Source: Gnetum montanum (lineage: Eukaryota > Streptophyta > Gnetopsida > Gnetales > Gnetaceae). From it: 64,000 nucleotides of DNA. Shown in pieces: positions 43,052-56,331 of this stretch. The stretch lies in assembly GCA_015680685.1 (NCBI GenBank), contig MNCI01036747.1, positions 282,862-346,861 on the forward strand, read 5' to 3'. Numbering within the stretch: the first letter of the stretch is position 1; every line of letters starts with the position of its first letter. A program made the translations under genes and the position numbers. Below the pieces are notes generated by a model. It did no database searches. It was not told the origin of the DNA and saw only the letters and a list, made by a program, of their open reading frames with translations.

Positions 43052-44070
43052 TGATGGTAAATTATTAGTGGTAGGGGTATGCTAGGTTTCTTGTGCTAGG
43101 GCACCCCTTTCATTATCATGAGGGTAATGACACACCCCTTTTGGTGCACTATTTTGGATGCTTTACCTTGTATGCCTTCTCAGGTGTGTTCTAGGATGTC
43201 TCAACTATGTTGATGGATCTCCATTGATTCTTAGATGCTAGGGAACCCTTATTGTTATGTTGCAAAAGGTATAAATATCTAGAACAAGATCCACATGAAG
43301 GGGGAACTTGATTCCAAGCATTTTCCTTTGAATTTTGATATTTGATTTCATATGAAGTGCTCTTCCCCATTTGGTAATTGATTCATTTCTTCTTTTATAT
43401 GTGTTTGAGTCATCACTTTTACAAGTGCTACCTTGATTACGTAGCCTAGAATCATTTAATTGATGTGAAGTCCAGTGTTTAGATGGTAAGTAAAGCTTAT
43501 TGTTTTTTTCTCATTTTTGTACCATTGATGTCTTAAACATTAAAAATACCAAAACTATTATAAAACACTAAAACCATTAAAATATTTATTCATTTCTAAT
43601 TTTCATAAGCTATGAGAATTCAACCTTACCCAAGGAGATCCCAACTATATTTCATAATGTTGGACTATTAAGGTTATGACTAAAGACCATTTTATTTGTA
43701 TTTATGTGTGTGTGTGTGTGTGTGGTGTTGCACTTCTCACTTTAGAGATTTCAACACAAGCATTACCCCTATCTCTAGGTAGGACTGCAATGTATATGTG
43801 TGTGTTTATTATTATTTATTTATTTATTACAAATATAAAATCTATAAAGATTATAAAACATAAAATTATAAATATTTTCTCAATCTCACATCATGGCAAC
43901 ATGGGTTATAACTATATCATATGTATCATGTGTAGTATATCTTTTACATTTATTAAATACATAAGTGTTCTTGGCAGTTTGCTCAAAATTATCCTTGAAG
44001 CTTACAACTAGATCATACTACAATTTGTATGATATATGCCATTAGTCTAAAACTAGTGGGATTCTTATCA
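43052..44070 (+). repeat. Putative degenerate 5' LTR of element D
   Basis: A TATA box after GTTGCAAAAGG (TATAAATA at 43270-43277) matches the GTTGCAAAATCTATAAATAA context of A. The proposed end GGGATTCTTATCA stands before a decayed primer site. The left boundary (TGATGGTAAATT) is uncertain. A (TG)n run lies at about 43703-43724. Confidence 0.4.
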
Positions 44071-44090
44071 TTCACAATATTTTTCGGAAG
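44071..44090 (+). promoter_or_regulatory. Decayed primer site of element D
   Basis: TTCACAATATTTTTCGGAAG aligns with TTGGCGCCATTGTCGGGGA of B in length and position, about 107 bases before the gag start. Weak alone, supported by context. Confidence 0.35.
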
Positions 44091-44196
44091 GATGATGATA
44101 AATTATCTAAAATACCTATACATTCTTGATTTTAATTTCTATTCATATCAAGTATGTGTTTTAGTGTTATGTGTGTAGGTTGTGAATGCAAATGAA

Positions 44197-47035
44197 ATGA
44201 CAAATAGTGCTAAGAGTTCACCAAGGACCTCTAGTAATGTACCAAAAGGATGAAATATTTTTGTTACCTTTGAGAATCTAAAGGATAATATCCTTCCACG
44301 AATTGTACTATTTTATCATCGAGATAAGTAGGGAAGATGAGGAGATGCTCATGGCTAGCTCTTAAGGGATATGGTTGTAGCTACACTTGATGATCTTATT
44401 AGTCCCTTAATCCATATGGGGTTAGATAATTAATGTATGATGTACAAGGTTCATAAGCCCATGTTTGATTATTATCTATCATTGTACATGCAAGATATTT
44501 AGGATTAAGTGGTAGAAGAATTGGCTAGTCAAAGGTTTTCATCTGATCATTTGGATGGAAACAAGAGGCTAAAGCAGATAAGAAACGTAAAGGACTAGCC
44601 TACCATCAAGATCCTCGGTTAAGTACCTTCATCCCAAGTATAGCCCAACATGATAATCTTCTTTCTAGGTTCCAACACTTGCATTTTTCTAGACCTACTG
44701 GTGGTAATGATGATTTCCCTTTGTTTAGCTAGGATTATTATCATGATAATAGAATCAAATGAACTAACATGATCGATGTAGTCACAAATAGAGGGTATAG
44801 CAATGATGATTCCCAACTTCATGTGCAAGTCTTTAACAATTCTTTCTATATCTAAGGGATCATGAGCGATTGGCAAAAGTTGCAGTTGTTTCCCTACACC
44901 TTCATCCAAGATGTGGAAACCTAGTACAAATCTTTATCTTCTCTATTGGTTTAAATATGAGAAAACATGTTAAAATATTCTATCTAAAATTTTATACCTA
45001 TGCTCAAATTTCAAATATTGGAAAAGAAATGTCTAGATGGAGGCAAGGATCCCAAAGCCTCTTAACATCACCATGGAAAGATACATGAAAACTACTTATT
45101 TCTATCCAAATCATGGTTTTAGTAAAAGCAAGTAGTTAATGCATATTTTAAAAAGGTCAAGATAGGAACCAAGAGAGCACATGGACATGTGGGGCATAAA
45201 TCAAGGTGCTTTTAAGTACCATTGCTAACATGGAAGGTAAATTGAAGTGGCAATTAGCTAAGGAGTACAACTGTGATCCATTACATAGGTGAGAGGCAAA
45301 AAATGTTAATGATATCATTGAACCTCCTATTTCAATTGAGGTTTTAGCACAATATCAAGTTATAATGACTAAATCCATGATAAAATTAGTCCACTATGTG
45401 GATTAAGTTTGGAATGTGATGAACAAAAAGATGACCATGACTCTCAAGGACATTGAGGTTAAGATAGTTGAAGCTACAACCAAAGTAGTTTCACCACATT
45501 AGCATAGAAAGAGGTATGATGACAAGGGTAAAGGAAAGCTCTCTTACTATAGATGCATTCAAGGAGATCCAAATGAGGCTTCCTCGTTCTCCTTTGATAA
45601 TAATGATCACTATGAATACTATTCAAACTCTCATAATTCACAGTGTTGTCCAATCATGGCTTACATGATTACTAAGATGGAATGATCTAGGGTACCTTTG
45701 AATCCTAGATTTGTTAAGAGATAAATAAGGAGGATCCCATACCATGGTAATTCATACTAATCTAGTGATGCTTAACCATAGCCCATGTAGTAATACCTAT
45801 AGTGAAAAGCTTTAAATCCTTGGGGTGCTACTCCATAGAATCGTCAAACTCCAATGTAATAATAGATGATGTCTTCATTCAATTCTTACTTTTATGGTGT
45901 CCAGGTAGGTACTTATCAAATCCCAAATATGATATCTCAATAATACCTAATTTATTCTACTAATCTTGCTAATTAGGCTTTCCAACAATAAAAGTAGCAA
46001 ATTCTACTTCTTGGTTTCATGCAAGGGATATCCAGTCAACAATAATCAAGGTAGATCAATGATGTAATATTGTGTATGGTAATAACCCTATTTCTATTCA
46101 TACATCTAGCCAATATTACTAGTCATCTATCATTTTGGTTATAGAAGGAAGTTCATGGTCCCATGGAAAGAAATTTTATCATAAGTGCATACATGAGAAT
46201 CTTGGGACTAAGTTTGTATCCTTATCTACGCCTTATAGAGAGGAAAATCATCTAAGCTAATCTAAAGTTTACACTCATGAGATCTTGATGAACATCCTTG
46301 GCCATAATTCAATTACAATATCTACTTCAGTGATGCGTTCCATGGCTATGTATGATGGAGGTAGCAAGATGGCACTTGATGGTGATGTTTTCACCATTTT
46401 TATGTCTACAATGGTAACATGAACAGTTATAGAATAATGCTTTCTTAGAAAGTAACTAGATCTAGGAAGTCCTATGGTGGAGGTCTAAATTGGTGAAAGG
46501 GGATGTTGTCTAGCTCTCTATGACTTTATTTCAAGAATCAATCTCATCTAATTATAGCAACCCCTTAATTGGGGGCTTCCTCTTAAGCATATCAACATTC
46601 AATTGGAGTTAGCAAACTAATCATATGCATACCCCATGAGATAGCTATGTAATGTAATCACTTATGTTATTGGTTACTTGTATCCTGTTGATTTTCTAGT
46701 GCTTAGATTAGAAGATGAGATGGTAACGAATCATCCTATTATAATAGAAAGAGCTTGATTAAGCACTACAAAGGGTAGGTTAGTTTGCCAAGACCTTCAT
46801 CTCGAGATCAACAGAAGGAATAAGATTGAAAGAATGAACTATAAGAGAATACCTTGTAATCCTTCCTAGTCTTACTACATCATGGCCATGAACCATTTAA
46901 AAGAGAAAAATGAAACACTTTATGGGTAACACCTGATACACTATAATGAATATCTTTCACCTCTAAGCATGCTTAATGCTCAATTTACTAGTCAGAGGTT
47001 TCCTAGGTGATAGGCTTGGATCAATCATGGAGGAA
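44197..47035 (+). pseudogene. gag-protease pseudogene of element D
   Basis: ATG 44197 opens MTNSAKSSPRTSSN. WQKLQLFPYTFIQDVET (about 44867-44920) matches WQKLKLFPRTLIKEAES of B. Near 46560-46620 the frame NWGLPLKHINIQLELAN matches the protease-proximal NLPPLKKSNIQLELAN of A, with tryptophan where A, B and C have stops. YPVDFLVLRLEDEMVTNHPI (about 46680-46740) matches YPADFLVIEV. The end, CAATCATGGAGG at about 47024, corresponds to the SHGGDGHLC end in A and B. It is heavily broken, with no frame above about 95 codons. This is the most diverged copy of the family in the window. Confidence 0.7.
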
Positions 47036-49000
47036 AAAAATCCTTCACATCATTTCAAACATTTATTTTTCTACTATTTCCATTTATACAATTAATAAAA
47101 ATTTGTGTGTTTAGTTAGAAATTTTTACTTATTGAGCTTAATGGATAATTAATCATGGCATTTTCTTTTCTTTTGAGGTATTTTTTTGTGTGCGTGTGGG
47201 AACATCATCTTAGTTTCTTTATAAATTCTCATTCAATAAGTTAATGATAAATGGGTGAACTACATATGTGATGATGATGCAAAAGCGCTAAATAGACCCA
47301 ATGTGGATCTTTTCTTAATAGAATTTCCATGTAACAATATTTATCAACCCACTCTTTTTCTATCCATCATTGGCGAACCAAGCTTAGATTTAGTAGAGAG
47401 TAAGAACTCACACTATGAGATGTGAAGCTAATGATACTAAAACCATGAGTAGGTGTTAGCTCTACATCTTAGGGTATGAGCTTTGGAATCCTAGATGGGT
47501 TCCTAGTCATTGGCATGAAAAGGGTATGTCATTGATGATTCTTAGGATTACTAGATGGGTCTAATTAGTGTTATTAGACCAAGATGCGTATGGTGCCTAG
47601 CTTGGTCACCCTAGTTAGAAGGGATTTGTAATGTCATGAACTTATGCATGCCATTTAGTGGGAGATGATATCTCATGTTTGTGTAAGTTGAAGACTCGAT
47701 CTGATGATTTGGTTTTCCAATCATTCCCATGATTTTCATGCTTCATTAAAATACCCTCTTCCCATAAGATAAAGTGAATATACACACACACACACACACA
47801 CACATAATGAAAGAAAAAAATATGATGAAAAGAAAAGAAAATTTGAAAAAAAGAGAAAAAATCAAAGAGATAATGGAAAAAGTAATGTACTTTCAAGCTT
47901 ATCGATTATACAAATTGGTATGTTTTCCATCCAAATTGATTTCATAGTTTTCACACCAAAGTCAATCCAATGGTTGAACCTATGCCTATGCAAACCTTTC
48001 TCATATTTAATTCCTTATCTAGATAACATGACTTCTCATAATATTGTAGTTCAAGACAATGTCTTGTTCATTGGTACCCATGGAAATGAGGATCTATAAG
48101 TCTCTTTCTTTATGAAAAGTTGGTAATGTCAATTATTGTTTTCACCCATGTTCCTAATCATTTATTCCTTGGATCAACAATCTTCATACTTGATCCAAGC
48201 TATAACTAGATTTAAACCCAAAAAATTTTCTCTTGATGGTCATGGTATTATGCTTTTTATGGAATTGTGGGATCACTAGACTAACCAAGGAGATTGATGA
48301 AAGATTTATGATAGAGAAAAATTTGGGAAGCATAACATGCATAAATGCATGAATGAAGAAAATCCAAACTATAATCTTAACTTCTAGATGTTTGGTAGCA
48401 TAATGCCTTAGTTTGGTTCTTACTAATGGTTAGACCGTGGAACAATCAATGCTAGATGAGATTGGATGCGGTCAATGTAACTTTGTGCTAGGAAGGAAGA
48501 CTTAGAGGTTGATCCCTATTATGGGAATGAGTAGAGATAAAAGGATTTAGCAACAGATCCCTTGTGGCATGTAAGATGCATTCACATGCTTCATGAGCTA
48601 ATTGAATAATTGGATGGGAATTTGTTAATGTTGTACTTTCTTCCTTGCTCTCTCTATCTTTAATTATTGCTTTTTCATCTTTTCTATTCCATTATTCTCC
48701 ATGATTATGTGTGGCAGGAGGTTAGTTGAGCAATGCAAAGGATGAGATATGACCATCTAAGAGGATGGACTCATATTTGATGCTTATGTTTCACTAGCTT
48801 TTGAGAATCCATGGATATCTCATCAACGAGTTTTACCAAGCTAATGAAGGTAAATGCATATATTATGAAGGACTCACTTGTGAATCCTTAGTTGATTAAA
48901 ATCATATGTGACTAAGAAAATATTATCTTCTAGTAACAATAAGAGTTGCATTGCATATAATAATTGATTAGTATTCCACGTGTATAAGTATCAACTCTTT
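47036..49000 (+). other. Element D 3' region homologous to that of A and B
   Basis: Words occur in the same order as in A: a T-rich run, TTTTTTGTGTGCGTGTGG (47185-47205), CATTCAATAAGTTAATG (47231-47247), an AC repeat followed by AAAGAAAAG runs (47781-47880), and a 3' ORF-like block (48715-48800). There is no RT or integrase here either. The 3' LTR was not located. Confidence 0.5.
47781..47806. repeat. (AC)n microsatellite
   Basis: An uninterrupted AC run inside the D 3' region. A G/A-rich tract follows, as at the same place in A (25870-25900) and B (35245-35280). Confidence 0.95.
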
Positions 49001-49590
49001 GTGCTTCAAGGTTTGATCATGATAAATTCTATCGATCCATGACAATTGTGCCTATGATTTATAAATTTTTTGGTGCTATAATCATTCTCCTATTATTCTA
49101 ACCCCTATTTTCTAGTTCTTAGTTCATGAAATTGCATAAATTATTTAGTTGAATCCTTTTTGAGAACCCATGATGTCATTTGGTGTAAGTTTGTAATGAT
49201 CTTCTTGTTTTGCTGCTCATACACATTGTAACATTGATTTTTGGTTATTTTGACATGATACAAATCTCATATAGTGCTTTAGTAATAGCAAGAGATGAGT
49301 TGAAGGTATAGCAGGAAAATTTCAATAATTCTCTAAAACATCTCAAGGAAACTTTATGTTTCAAATAAGAAAACTTGGTAACCAAATTTTTAGCATGTAA
49401 TTTAATTAGATTCAAGAGTAAATGCAAATTCCTTGATTTTCCTTCAAAAATGGTACCCTATGGCCTTGTTTTAGCCAAATTCTAGATGATTTTTCATATG
49501 TAGAATATAATTCATAGCCCATAAGTTGTGAATTTCATTATGCTAATGTATTAGGGGAAAAATGAAAACTACACTACCAATTGTAGCACA
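49001..49590. other. A+T-rich stretch, nothing recognised
   Basis: May hold the D 3' LTR, but no match to the proposed 5' LTR was seen by eye. Confidence 0.35.
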
Positions 49591-49594
49591 AATA

Positions 49595-49757
49595 GTCAAA
49601 AACGTTGGTGGCCCATACACTGTAGTTTTGGGCCATGAAAATAGTCCAAAAATGCTACTAAACATGATGAGAGAAGTCAAAAATGATGGTGATCCATACA
49701 CTGTAGTTTTAGACTATGAAAATAATCCAAAAATACCATGTAATGGTTCAAAAAGCT
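49595..49757 (+). repeat. Two-copy 81-bp tandem repeat
   Basis: Units at 49595 and 49676 share GTCAAAAA, GGTG, CCATACACTGTAGTTTT and AATAxTCCAAAAAT. They lie in frame in a 70-codon open frame (49562-49774), the unit being exactly 27 codons. No protein family was recognised. Confidence 0.85.
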
Positions 49758-49759
49758 TA

Positions 49760-51090
49760 TGGAAATGTAACTGACACAAGAGCAGCAAATTTGAAACCTA
49801 TTAAAGTCAAATTCAACACTATGTTCAAGACCTTTTGATATGTTGTTTTGGATAATCTTTTGGTAGAGTAACCTTTTTGGTAAGAACTTCTGGTAGATTG
49901 GCTTTTCAACACAAAGAAGAGAGATCTTAGCAAACATTTTATAGCCTCTTGTAGGCTTTTCAGTGTAAAATTCTAAGGATGAAGAGACCTTGTAGTAGCA
50001 TTTACTGTAGTGCAAATCGATTGGAAAAGATAACTGTAGATTTAGTGGTAGACAACATCCTATCCACTACACTATATTTTAAAGATATTTTATATGTTCT
50101 TTGAATTCTGACTCAATTTATACCTTCCTAAACCTCTATTTTTATAAATTTTTATGTTATTTAATATAAATTTTGTAGTTTTTATTTTGGTCATATTATT
50201 TCCCTCTCTCTTTGTTCTCAATACAACACTTAAATACTATTTCACATGTTGCAATTCAATTTCATTTGTATTTCTTTGTAACAAATTTTCTAAGTTCTTA
50301 GGTGATCAAAAATATTGTCTAAGGTGCCTCAGATCCTTCTAAGGTCCATGGATTCTAGGGTTAAAACTGTTTTATATGGATCATTTTGGATTTCTAGCAC
50401 TAATTTTTTCCATTGTTATTATTTTTGGCTACTAGAAGGAGGTCATTTGCCTAAGTTCTTTATCTAAATACATCTACAAAAATATTCTCTGGCTTATTTT
50501 ACCTTTTCAATAGTGCATTTGGTATAGTAAAAATTATTCTAGGCTTTTAGTAACCCTAACTTTTTACATTATAACTAGTTTTCATTATTACAATTGAAAA
50601 ATTTTAAAAATTAAAAATTAATATTTTTACAATTATAGTGCATAGTGCTTCCCCTGTTCCTTGCATTTATAGTTCAAAAAATTTAGTTTTACAGTTGTAG
50701 TACACACTACTTTTCCCATTTTTTGCATTCAAAATTTTGTAGTTTTCATCTAGTTCTTTGTATTTATAGCTTATGAAATTTTTCTACAAATACTGAAGCC
50801 TTTTTCCATTTTTCTTAGTGTTGCTTAAATATGCTAAAAAATTGTTATTATAGTTGTAATTTTAGTTCACTTCATTTTCCCTCTTTTCATACTTATGTTT
50901 TTTACCTAATTTCTCAAATATGCCAGACATCACATACGCTACAATCTCACAATCTATAGCTCTCATATATTATAGCTTTCATATGCTACAATCCTCATAT
51001 GTTACAAGTTATAGCTTATTTAAAATCTTAAAGCCTTTGTTACATTAACCCAATCACTTGGCCCTTTATAGTTGATGCCCTTTACGTCAA
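49760..51090. other. A+T-rich stretch before element E
   Basis: Repetitive T-rich phrases (TTGCATTTATAGTTCAAAA, TATAGCTCTCATATATTATA) but no ordered array and no gene. It may include the LTR of element E. Confidence 0.4.
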
Positions 51091-51099
51091 CTATTCTGC

Positions 51100-52760
51100 C
51101 ACGCAACATCATTACCATGGCCATGAACCAAGAATCTGCTCACATCTATAATCCTAAGAATCCAACTGTAATGAAATGTAGATAGTTCCTTAGGCTTCTA
51201 GGATGCAACCCTGCACACACCAATATTACTAAGGAATAGTACAACTTTATCTATGATCCAAGTCAATCTACCTATTCCACACAAGGAGTTATACTTTAAA
51301 CATTTGTTTGAACTTGTTCATAAGAATGAGAAGGAATATGTTCCTTCCCCATATGAAAAAAGTTGAGCTTTTGTAAATCTATATCAACCTATTAGCCCAA
51401 TTAGCAAATGTTGATGAGTAAGCTATGATAAGAGAGGAAGCTACTTTAGAATAAGACCAAGAGAATCAAGATGGGTTCAAAGATTACTATGACAATGATG
51501 CTTATGAGGAAGAACTATTACAATAATCCATCCCTCACTTACTTGTAAATAACTCCTTATATTCCATGCTAGTAATAAGTTAGGTAATTCCTATCCCCTT
51601 CTTGGATTAAACCTCATAACCAGCTTTCTAGTTCTTATCCCTATTCATAGCCATGCCTTTCGCAAACTAGCCTCATTTCACATCATTACCACTGATGGTC
51701 TCTTCCATGCCACCTTATTTTCTCATTTCATTAGGCCTTTCTTCAAGACCTCAAGTACCACAAGTCTCTAGTAACCTTTTTATTCCCTTCATTTTGTAAA
51801 TCTTAGTTTAGACATAATTCTTCTTATTTAGCTTCCCTACAATAGTAGCCACAAGATCTTTTACTCATTACATGACCTCAAGTTTCTCAACCTTACTAGC
51901 ACAACTTGTAAGAGCACTCCAAGACCTAGATCAAGCCTTTTAAATTATCTAGAGCCTTACTAAAAAGCTAAGAAAGCTTAAAGCTAGCACTACCCAAATG
52001 GTAAAGATTATGAATTTCTACCAGGATGATCCTATCAGTCCCATTATCCCATGGATAACTCTTCTTGCAAGCATCCCAATTCCTCATTTTATCAAAAATA
52101 ATGATGAAGGAAATTCGAACGCTCATCTTATTATCTTTTGTTTAGAATTCCTAGTTCTACAAGCTTGGCCACACATTGGACTTCGTGTCTTCTCTATGTA
52201 TTTATTAGGAAAAGATCTTCATTGGTACCGAACCTTATCAAGAGACTCTATCTCTTCTCTTGATAACTTAATAGCCCAATTTATCAACTATTTCAAATAC
52301 AACCTAAAGCCTAATACAATTTTATATCAACTCATGAAAGTGAAGTAGGGGCCACTTAAACTAGTGCAAAGGTTTATTTAGATGTGAAATGTAATACATA
52401 ATGAGGTTCTAGAGTTCATCTCTACAATTCACTTTTTAGCCATTTTCAAGGGGATGATCAATGACTTTATCAAGTCAAAACTATATTTCTTAGAATCTTG
52501 ATCATTGAGCCAAGCCTTTTCACAAATCAAGAACATTGAAGAGGTACCTAAAGCTAGCAATGATCATATCTACATTACTTATAAGAAATAAGAGATGAGG
52601 AAGGATAGGGATAAAGGAAAAAAAACTCATGTGGTTATGGCCACAGTGGCTAAAGAATAAAAAATAGTACAAGGGCCAAAGAAAACACAACCTAAAGCTA
52701 CTACCATTGCTACTCAACCATTAACTTTTGGCACTTCCACCTCCAACTCATCAAAGCCCA
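51100..52760 (+). pseudogene. gag of element E (Tat/Ogre-like)
   Basis: A start MAMNQESAHIYNPKNP lies near 51118. The open frame 51998-52348 reads IPHFIKNNDEGNSNAHLIIF, LEFLVLQAWPHIGLRVFSMY, LLGKDLHWYRTLSRDSISSL and DNLIAQFINYFKYN. This is the retrotransposon gag domain (Y.G..DP..H...., aromatic-rich centre, ARxWYxxLPxxSIxSWxxLxxxFxxxF). A lysine-rich tail follows (about 52560-52700). The frame breaks at 52348 and later. Confidence 0.7.
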
Positions 52761-53699
52761 ACTTTGAATGAAAGGACTAATCCAAGTACATCAAATGGCC
52801 CATAAAATCATCAAAGCTTTTGAATTAGTTGCTTAGAAGTAACTGTATTCAACATAAACTATCTAAGAATTCTCAAAAGAGGCATAATTTTCTTTGTAAA
52901 ACTACTAGGGATCCTACAATTTTTACAAAAGATGATCCTCCTATGTCCAAGTACTTTAGGTTAGATTCTACCACTATCATTAGCTTCCTTTCCATGATAT
53001 TGATTTCTTCTTAGCCTTGAACATGTAGAAAATGATAGATAATGGAAAATTACTCCTAGATGCATCCAATCTTGTTAGGCCTTAAAACCAATCCATGCAA
53101 GTGTATGAGGATCCTCTCAATTCTAGTAATGACCAATTCACTATATCCACATCAATGTTCAAAACAAGCCTAAAGCTGATAGAAATCCATTTGTGGTTCA
53201 GGTACCTCCTTGTGACAAAAAGACTAAGGGCTTTAACTTCTTCAAGTTCAAAAATCTTATTTGTTATAAAAATATCACCACCTATTTCTTTCAAAGATCT
53301 TTTTGTCATCAAAGTTTTCCCTCCTACCACCAATAAATCTATGGCCTAAGTTAACTAGTGTCCTCTCATAGTAGCCAATGTTTTAACCTCTTCTTAGTTA
53401 AACAACAAGAAATTACATCTCAAACAGCAAAAAAAATTAGCTTCTAAGCCTAAGACTAATAACTCCAATCAATCAAAAGTTTCAAAGAAATTAGGTCCAT
53501 CGAAGCCTACTCCAATTATAGTCATGCTTTCAACAATCAAACTATGTTAACTAGCTAACCTAGGAAGGACATCTAAAAACAAGAGAGGGGAAATGGACTA
53601 AAATAGCACACATTGAAACACAAGGTAGAGATTTTGGGTAGAATGGAGGAAGTCAATGTTAAAAAATTTAATAAATCATCCAAAAATGATAAAGAATAC

Positions 53700-54552
53700 C
53701 TCACTTCCATGAAGCAAATCAAACTCTCACTAAAATAAAAGAATACTTCTTTGAGCTTATATGACTTAGTCATGATCTCTCTCGCTCACTACAAAGCTTT
53801 AGTAAAAATGTTGATCTTAATTCCTATAAGTGAGGACATCCTTGCTAATGAAGAGTCTATCCACGCAATGATAGTACCACCCTTACCTAAGGAGGAAATG
53901 AAGTCAACCACCTTGATGTTTTATGATATCAAGATGAAGACTAACCCATAGAGTGATGAAGAATTGAGAGACCCTCGTTTCATAACAATCAACATTGACC
54001 AATACAAACTGCACTGAGTGCACATTGATGATGGAGAAGCTACAAACATAATCCTTTTGCCCATCATAGAATAGCTAGGCTTGGTTGGAAACATCCAAGA
54101 CACCTTTACTTTTGTACTTAAATCATTTAACAGGTCATGTGTAGTAGTGAAAGTGTCAATCTCATTAGACTTCATGGCCAGGGAATAATTTCCTACATTT
54201 GTTGATTTCCTAGTTGTTGAAAAAAATACTAGGCTTCAACTTAATCTTAGGAAGACCATGGTTGGCTAAGTTGCAGACAATTTTTTCCCGATCCTTCAAG
54301 AAATTCATTTGCTTTACGAGGAAGGTGATTTCATTATCCATGAAGACAATGCAATCCCCTTGTCTATCAACAATGTTGACATAGAACAAAGATTTGAGAT
54401 GGATTTTTAAGAAGAAACTCTCATAGCCAAAAATTGTAATGAAAGAAACCAAGCCAAAGCCAATAATATTGGGACCATGAATGAACCTTAGAAAGAACTT
54501 CCATTTAGTATCATGAGAAAAGAAAATGGGGAATACAAAATCATGCAATAGA
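53700..54552 (+). pseudogene. Protease region of element E (Tat/Ogre-like)
   Basis: Blocks: LAHYKALVKMLILIPISEDI (about 53770), EELRDPRFITINIDQYKLH, VHIDDGEATNIILLPII (catalytic DDG, about 54018-54069), LKSFNRSCVVVKVSISLDFM, and, after a shift, FNLILGRPWLAKL (about 54236-54275). This is the Tat/Ogre protease layout (YHKALLKVL, VLIDxGSSxNVxP, RAFDGSRREVxGEI, LLGRPWIH). The sequence ends near 54552 without RT. The 117-codon minus-strand frame 54210-54563 is only its antisense shadow. Confidence 0.7.
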
Positions 54553-54559
54553 AATCTTA

Positions 54560-55239
54560 TCAATTATCTAATATGTCAAAGATTAAGAAGCAATTACATG
54601 GTTAACATGTTGCTTATTTTTCTTTTCCTTATATATACGATGTGATCATTTAATTAGTATCCTTATTTCTAATTTTTACTTACATGTTTATATTTTTCTT
54701 GAAAATTTTTTTATTTTGTTTTTGTAAGTTTTCTATATAGCCTTATTTTAAATTTTTGAATTAATTTACAACTTATGTTTATCTTTTATGTTTACATAAA
54801 ATTATAGAACAACATAAAAATAGAAAACTTAAAACATAAAAAAATAGAAAATATAAAAAAACCAAAATTTTAAATTAAATATATAGTAGCAAAGAGCAAA
54901 GTTAAGATGAAATGAAAAGTATGGCATGTAACATAACCAAAATTATAATAGTAGCCATAGTTACACTATGTAATAAATAATCAAAAAATATATAAATAAA
55001 ATAATTCATAGTCTTTGAGGCTATAATAGCCAAATAAAATAGGAAAGACAATGTCACCAAAACATCAAAAATATGATAAATCCATCAACATCCAAACTAA
55101 GCCATAGGGGGAGGAGGAGGATTATCACTAACATGCAAATACTAGTAACCATAGTAGCCACAAACATAACCATATAACAACAAAAAATATTCATAAGAAA
55201 AAACATAAAATAAAAATAAAAAATCATAAAACAAAATTA
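54560..55239. other. Very A+T-rich spacer between E and P1
   Basis: Long A-rich runs (54780-55010, 55190-55240) and no coding. It separates the plus-strand element E from the minus-strand tract P1. Confidence 0.5.
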
Positions 55240-56054
55240 TTTTACAAATCTCCAAAGATTTGGGAGAAATATTCTCAGGAGGAAATCTTTAGATACTAGC
55301 CTCTAACCTACAAATAATTTTTTCTTCACTCATGTTGCTCCAATCAATGTCTCCTAAGTCCACTCCTAATAATATTTTCCCCTTCTTCATGTTTGTCAAC
55401 TCAAAAGAAACATAGGACTAGAAATTCATGGAGGTTTCCCCAAATGTGATAATGATATGAGGAACAAGGGAATCAATAGCCACTACTAAATTCTTGAACC
55501 TATTGAAGATATCTTTTACATCTATTTCATGTACAAACAACACATATGAACATTATTCCATTATGCCAAGATTTCACATAATTTTTCTTTTCCACTTTGT
55601 ACATCTTCTTGTAGGGTTTTTGCTTCCTTTTCCACTTTAACACACAAACATGATAATCTTGCCATTTCTTTGTCTTGAAGACCATCATCTTCAACTACAT
55701 GTCTTTCATGTTGCTCCTAGATAGAGCAACCTTCCCCTAAATGGCATTCTAGTAGTAAGGCCATTCCATATCCTTTGTACAAAAGGAGTTCGTACTCATT
55801 ACACGAGCTTCTATGAACTCCTTTTAATCTTTCAAGCTCCTATTTTGATCTATCAACTCCTTGTTTGCATTTTTCAATAATATGATCCATTCTCATAAGA
55901 ACTCATTTGAACATTGGAACTCCCAAAATGTTTTTATATAGGATGCAACACATTTTGTAACTGCTTCATACAATCTTCATGAAACATTCTCCAAATCTAG
56001 AGGCAAATTAGGGAACTCATAAAACTCAAAATGTTGTGAAGAATTCCATTTCAC

Positions 56055-56199
56055 CTTGAAAACTATCATACGAAAACATTGAAATCATAAAAAATTTAAA
56101 AATAATTAAAACTATAAAAACATTAAAGCCATAAAATCATGAAAACATAAAAATACAAAAACAAAAAATGCAAAACAAAAATATTTTAATTTTTCTTAC
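56055..56199 (-). other. Intron in P1 (matches P2 61240-61309)
   Basis: Minus strand: donor GATGTTG/GTAAGAAAAA, acceptor TTCAAG/GTGAAATGG. The same exon edges stand in P2, although length and sequence in between differ. Confidence 0.7.
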
Positions 56200-56331
56200 C
56201 AACATCAGGAGCCATCTACTATAGCCTATCAACCATGTCATTAATCATTCCCTTTATAAACTTCATCTTGTTCGGTGCCTTTATCCAAGGTTTAGTGTGG
56301 AATTTCAATGTTTCCAAGGGAGGTTCATGCC

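Noticed and set aside
43676-44011. 111-codon plus-strand frame with a cysteine/valine stretch
   Set aside because: It is driven by a (TG)n run and lies within the proposed LTR of element D.
47642-47896. 84-codon phenylalanine-rich minus-strand frame
   Set aside because: It is the complement of the AC repeat and the A/G-rich tract in the D 3' region.
52829-53349. Small plus and minus frames (61 to 84 codons)
   Set aside because: They lie in the linker between gag and protease of element E and show no motif in either strand.
54210-54563. 117-codon minus-strand frame
   Set aside because: Antisense to the protease of element E, where the plus strand carries the recognised motif ILGRPW.
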